Origin: CALLCD01 sp039817885
GTDB lineage: Bacteria > Pseudomonadota > Alphaproteobacteria > Caulobacterales > Hyphomonadaceae
Direction: 5' to 3'
Assembly (NCBI GenBank): GCA_039817885.1
Contig: JBCBUY010000001.1
Span: 33,605-97,604, forward strand
DNA length: 64,000 bases
The notes under the pieces: generated by a model
Seen by the model: the letters and a program-made list of their open reading frames with translations, nothing else
Database searches by the model: none
Told to the model about the DNA's origin: nothing
In this document: one piece after another, positions 60,703 through 64,000 of the stretch
Numbering within the stretch: position 1 is the first letter of the stretch
Layout of the letters: each line of letters starts with the position of its first letter
Made by a program: the position numbers and the translations under genes

Positions 60703-61113
60703 TTAAGTTGCAGATGCTTCCAGCGCGCGCTGTTCATCAATCCATGCGGGATCAATGCGGAGCTTCTTCGCAATTTTGTCGTCCGACGAAATAATCCGCC
60801 AAAAGGGGATAACGTCCGAGACCGGCTTGCCGGCCTCTAGGTCCTCAAGTGCCGCCTCAGCCGCGATCCGAACGAAAATTGCGGTGGACACCGGACACGT
60901 GCCGTCACAGCCCCTTTTGCGAGCAAGCGCCATGCGCATGGCGGGTATGTTCCGCGTTGTTCCATAGGGAATCTTTCGAATGAAGTCGGCGACGATCTGA
61001 GGCGTCCCAACAAACATGGTCTGCCCGGTTTTCAGACCACCAAAATTATAGTCGAGCACGACCTTCTTCGGTGCCTTATCTGCGGCAAGTTTTTCATGCG
61101 CTGTTTTCGCCAT
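60703..61113 (-). CDS. Small MGMT-fold protein lacking the methyl-acceptor cysteine
   Basis: 136 residues from ATG 61113 (GGAGG ahead). The segment IPYGTTRNIPAMRMALARKR near 50, then CPVSTAIFVRIAAEAA near 80, and finally IPFWRIISSDDKIAKKL near 108 with a terminal EQRALE, mirrors the O6-alkylguanine transferase domain (IPYG, ...PCHRVI.., ..LL..EG). In place of the acceptor PCHR there is PFWR, so it cannot be a classical suicide transferase. Similar short 'MGMT family' proteins are widespread and uncharacterised; like ATL proteins they could flag damaged bases. It lies 47 bases upstream of uvrD on the same strand, consistent with a repair role. Confidence 0.65.
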   Translation of the reverse strand: MAKTAHEKLAADKAPKKVVLDYNFGGLKTGQTMFVGTPQIVADFIRKIPYGTTRNIPAMRMALARKRGCDGTCPVSTAIFVRIAAEAALEDLEAGKPVSDVIPFWRIISSDDKIAKKLRIDPAWIDEQRALEASAT

Positions 61114-61209
61114 CGGGTCCTCCAAGACGCTTTCAAAGAAAGCTACCAGGGATACTCAGCAAAAAAATACCTCGAATTATTCCGTTACATTACAATCGAC
61201 TATGTGCAT

Positions 61210-62322
61210 CTAGTATAGCGTCATCAGGGCTTTGGCATCGTAATCTGCGAGATCATCGAAGCGCTCTTCTTTGATCTTGGTGGCCCAGAACGGGTCCTGG
61301 AGCAGCGCGCGACCAACAGCAACGAGGTCGAACTCCCCCTTCTCGACACGTTCAATCACATCCGAGATTGGACGTGTTTTGGAGCCTTCGCCTTGGAACG
61401 CCCCGATAAAATCAGAAGATAAACCGACAGAGCCAACGGTAATCGTTGGCAGTCCCGTAAGCTTCTTCGTCCAGCCAGCGAGGTTAAGCCCCTCATCCCC
61501 GTCAATTTCGGGGAACTCGGCCTCCCACCAGCGCCGCTGCGAGCAATGCAGGATATCGACACCTGCGTCGACAAAGACCTTGAGAAAGGCTTCCAGCTCC
61601 TGCGGTGTCTCAGCAAGCCGCGCGGAATAGTCCTGCTGCTTCCATTGTGAAAAGCGCAAAATCAGCGGCATATCGTCGGTCATCTGCCTGCGACATTCCG
61701 CGATAATCTCGCCGGCGAAAGTTGCACGGTCGGCCAGCGTGCCGCCATATTTGTCCTCGCGGGTGTTCATCACATTCCAGAAGAACTCATCGATCAGATA
61801 GCCATGAGCGCCGTGGATCTCGACGCTGTCAAAGCCGAGGCGGGCAGCATCGCCAGCGGCCTTGGCATAGGCGGCGACCATATCCGCAACTTCCGTGTCG
61901 GTTGGCTCCGGTTGGACCTGTTTGCCCTTATGGGTCTTGCCTGAGGGGCTATCAGAAACCGCGTCCGGGTGCGGACCCGTTCCCGGCCTGCGCATCATGC
62001 CCACATGCCAGATCTGCGGCGCAATCTTACCCCCCGCACCGTGGACTTTCTCAACGACATTGCCCCAGCCTTTTAGGGAAGCCTCTTCGTGGAAGTTCGG
62101 CACTTTGGGGTCATTGGACGCCCCGCCACGATCGACGGTGGTTCCCTCTGTGATAATCAGGCCGACATCGGCAGCTGCCCGGCGCTCATAATAGTCGGCC
62201 ACATTGTCCCCAGGCACACCGCCGGGCGAGAAGCTCCGCGTCATTGGGGCCATAACGATACGGTTCGGGATCGTGAGGCCACGGGATGTGAAGGGCGAAA
62301 ACAGTGTTGACGCAGCGGACAT
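61210..62322 (-). CDS. NADH:flavin oxidoreductase, old yellow enzyme family
   Basis: FMN-dependent ene-reductase. RGLTIPNRIVMAPMTRSFSP at the N-terminus, IWHVGMMRRPGTGP near 105, the active-site region GFDSVEIHGAHGYLIDEFFW near 165 with NTREDKYGG, and ALLQDPFWATKI near the end are typical. 370 residues. Probably reduces activated alkenes, nitro compounds or morphinone-like substrates; the physiological substrate is unknown. Divergent from the M28 peptidase gene. Confidence 0.92.
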   Translation of the reverse strand: MSAASTLFSPFTSRGLTIPNRIVMAPMTRSFSPGGVPGDNVADYYERRAAADVGLIITEGTTVDRGGASNDPKVPNFHEEASLKGWGNVVEKVHGAGGKIAPQIWHVGMMRRPGTGPHPDAVSDSPSGKTHKGKQVQPEPTDTEVADMVAAYAKAAGDAARLGFDSVEIHGAHGYLIDEFFWNVMNTREDKYGGTLADRATFAGEIIAECRRQMTDDMPLILRFSQWKQQDYSARLAETPQELEAFLKVFVDAGVDILHCSQRRWWEAEFPEIDGDEGLNLAGWTKKLTGLPTITVGSVGLSSDFIGAFQGEGSKTRPISDVIERVEKGEFDLVAVGRALLQDPFWATKIKEERFDDLADYDAKALMTLY

Positions 62323-62464
62323 GGGCAGGCTCCTTTTTCGGCCGCGAAGATGGGGAGGAGCAGCCTGTCAGTCAATGGCTATCGCAGCGGGAAGCTGGCC
62401 CTCACGCTGGACGCTTTCATTTTGCCGGACTAGGTCTTTTTCAAATCCCGAAAAGGATCTCCCA

Positions 62465-63898
62465 ATGGCTCGACTAGCGTATTCATTTGCGGCCCTCGCG
62501 GCTCTCCTCGCAAACCCTGCGGCCGCTCAGCCCGTTCAACCCGCTCCCATTCCGGCACCAATTGCGGAGACGGCCAACAGGCTGATCGAGCAAGGGTTGA
62601 TGGACGATATTGGTCTCGATTTTGTCGAAGGGCTGACCACCGAAGTGGGACAGCGGCTGGCCGGCTCTGAGGCCGAAGCTCGGGCGCGAGATTGGTCCGT
62701 GGCGAAGCTGGAGGCGCTCGGCTTCGAGAATGTGAGGATCGAACCTTTCGAGATCCCTTTTTGGTCGCGCCGCTTGGAAACCGCCTCCGTCGCGTCCCCC
62801 GCTCGGCAAAACCTGATTGTTACCGCACTCGGTGGATCCGCCGCGACACCGGAAGGCGGGATAACGGCGGAGATTGTGAGGTTTGAGTCTCTGGCAGAGC
62901 TTCAAGCCGCTGATCCGGCGACCGTGGCAGGCAAGATTTCCTTTATCGACGAGTATACAACACGAACCCAGGATGGATCTGGCTATGGGTTTGGTGTGCG
63001 AAAACGGTCTGGCTGTGCACAGGCAACGGTAGATAAAGGCGGTGTCGCCTGTCTGATCCGCTCGGTTGGTACGCAACATCACCGTATGCCCCACACCGGC
63101 ATTATGGCTCGGGATGCCGCTGTGGGTGCCGGACCGGCAGCGGCGTTATCGCCCCCCGATGCCGACCAGCTGGTCCGCCTGTTGGAGCGCGGCCCGGTGT
63201 CAGTGACCCTCGACATACAGATCGAAGCCTATGAAGCCGCACCGTCCGGAAATGTCATCGCCGAAGTGCCCGGCAGGGGCGACCTTGCTGATGAGATCAT
63301 TCTCATTGGGTGCCATCTGGACAGCTGGGACCCGGGAACGGGCGCCCTCGATGACGGGGCCGGGTGCGGAATTGTTGTCGGCGCTGCGAAGCTGATCGCC
63401 GATCTTCCCGGCGACACCCGGCGCACCATACGGGTGGTGCTCTATGGCGCGGAAGAAGTCGGCCTGTTCGGCGCACGCGCTTATGCACGGAGCCATGCCG
63501 ATGAGCTTGGCAAACACGTTCTCGCATCGGAGTCCGATTTCGGTGCCGGCAAGATCTGGCGGTTCCAAACCCGGTTCGGCGATGCCGCCCTACCCTATGC
63601 AAGAGCGATCCAAAACACACTCGCTCCGCTTGGCGTAACCCCTGGAAACAATCAGGCGCGCGGCGGCCCGGACATCGGCGTACTCGCCCTCGCCGGTGTT
63701 CCGGTTGTTACGCCGGGACAGGATGGCCGAGACTATTTCGACTATCACCACACGCCCGACGACACATTTGATAAGATCGAACCCGACGCCTTCCGTCAGA
63801 ATGTGGCAGCCTATGCAGCTTTTGTTTGGCTCGCGGCGGCGACAGGCTGGGATTTCAGAGCCACGTTTGAGGACGAAACGCCAGCAGGCACGGGTTAA
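62465..63898 (+). CDS. Secreted M28-family zinc aminopeptidase
   Basis: Signal peptide at 1-21 (LAYSFAALAALLANPAAAQ), then a peptidase with a PA-like insert (GKISFIDEYTTRTQDGSGYG near 160). The zinc ligands and bases are in order: IGCHLDSWDPGTGALDDGAG near 285, LYGAEEVGLFGARAYARSH near 325, SESDFGAG near 355 and YHHTPDDTFDKI near 435. 477 residues from ATG 62465; the frame is open upstream to 62204 but overlaps the reductase promoter. It is the typical length of bacterial M28 carboxy/aminopeptidase Q-like enzymes. Confidence 0.92.
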   Translation: MARLAYSFAALAALLANPAAAQPVQPAPIPAPIAETANRLIEQGLMDDIGLDFVEGLTTEVGQRLAGSEAEARARDWSVAKLEALGFENVRIEPFEIPFWSRRLETASVASPARQNLIVTALGGSAATPEGGITAEIVRFESLAELQAADPATVAGKISFIDEYTTRTQDGSGYGFGVRKRSGCAQATVDKGGVACLIRSVGTQHHRMPHTGIMARDAAVGAGPAAALSPPDADQLVRLLERGPVSVTLDIQIEAYEAAPSGNVIAEVPGRGDLADEIILIGCHLDSWDPGTGALDDGAGCGIVVGAAKLIADLPGDTRRTIRVVLYGAEEVGLFGARAYARSHADELGKHVLASESDFGAGKIWRFQTRFGDAALPYARAIQNTLAPLGVTPGNNQARGGPDIGVLALAGVPVVTPGQDGRDYFDYHHTPDDTFDKIEPDAFRQNVAAYAAFVWLAAATGWDFRATFEDETPAGTG

Positions 63899-63954
63899 TC
63901 GCCTGAAGACCACAGCGAAACACGGGCTTTGTTTTGCCTCCTCCTGACCTGTCA

Positions 63955-64000
63955 TCCCGGGCGACGCGCTGGCGCGGAGACCCGGGACCCAGAACTGGCT
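63955..64000 (+). repeat. Intergenic dyad repeat (partial, at window edge)
   Basis: TCCCGGG and CCCGGGA are inverted repeats 19 bases apart, within GTCATCCCGGGCGACGCGCT and GGAGACCCGGGACCCAG. This wording matches a dispersed repeat common between alphaproteobacterial genes. It starts 57 bases after the peptidase stop and may act as a terminator; the rest is beyond the window. Confidence 0.55.

Noticed and set aside
62204..62464. N-terminal extension of the M28 peptidase
   Set aside because: It would put 87 residues before a clean signal peptide and overlaps the divergent reductase gene.
1..64000. tRNA, rRNA, CRISPR arrays, insertion sequences or prophage genes
   Set aside because: None seen: no transposase- or integrase-like proteins, no regular repeat-spacer pattern and no recognisable tRNA cloverleaf. 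A covariance-model scan could still find a small RNA.

Overview
This 64 kb window looks like chromosomal DNA of an alphaproteobacterium, probably a marine Caulobacterales/Maricaulales/Hyphomonas-type organism. That placement is inference. It rests on moderately high GC, dense ATGA-coupled operons, a succinoglycan-type (Exo) polysaccharide locus, two perfect CtrA boxes (TTAA-N7-TTAA) in its control regions, and the general character of the encoded proteins. I see no rRNA, tRNA, CRISPR array, insertion sequence or prophage.

Layout. 1-4.7 kb: a Kdo-pathway isomerase cut by the left edge, then a forward operon of an AGE-family sugar epimerase, phosphoglycerate mutase (gpmA), formyl-THF deformylase (purU) and a RibD-like deaminase. 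4.7-9.2 kb: a reverse acyltransferase, then a three-gene cassette (retropepsin-like RimK-associated protease, inactive transglutaminase fused to 7 TM helices, RimK-like ATP-grasp ligase). 9.5-23.5 kb: the exopolysaccharide locus. It holds a GH16 glycanase, an ExoA-like transferase, the initiating transferase ExoY, and a long reverse operon (phosphoesterase, short OPX export protein, outer-membrane barrel, ExoP-type tyrosine kinase, a frameshifted ExoL-like transferase, ExoQ-like polymerase, GT2), plus a further GT2. All parts of a Wzy-dependent system are present except a Wzx flippase. 23.5-25.7 kb: a ParA-like ATPase with a small partner, and NAD(P)HX dehydratase. 25.9-34.6 kb: two crotonases, a four-gene membrane redox operon (two small TM proteins, a ferric-reductase/Rieske fusion, a Cys-rich Tat-like protein), an SPFH-like protein, a DUF2147 protein, an AraC regulator divergent from an acyltransferase, and a TetR regulator.

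34.7-43.5 kb: pyrophosphatase, nitrilase, threonine deaminase, a lipoprotein with four FKBP domains, rmlD, a rhamnosyltransferase-like GT2, a GST, and metK behind an imperfect palindrome. 43.6-53.9 kb: a secreted astacin/matrixin-like metalloprotease, then reverse sugar-nucleotide genes (glmS, manC, an IMPase, rmlB, rmlA, an OsmC protein, cysQ) with glmM divergent from glmS. 54-64 kb: a serine beta-lactamase-like hydrolase, an APC permease, a PQQ-type sugar dehydrogenase, uvrD, a small MGMT-like protein without the acceptor cysteine, an old yellow enzyme, a secreted M28 peptidase, and an intergenic dyad repeat at the right edge.

Working together: glmS/glmM, manC, rmlA/B/D and kdsD supply activated sugars. 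ExoY and the GT2/ExoL enzymes build a lipid-linked repeat, ExoQ polymerises it, and ExoP with the OPX protein and the barrel export it, possibly under cell-cycle (CtrA) control. rmlC and wzx must lie elsewhere. The least-described systems here are the Rieske/ferric-reductase operon, the RimK-like/7TM/protease cassette, the ParA pair and the translationally coupled micro-ORF with a small TM protein.
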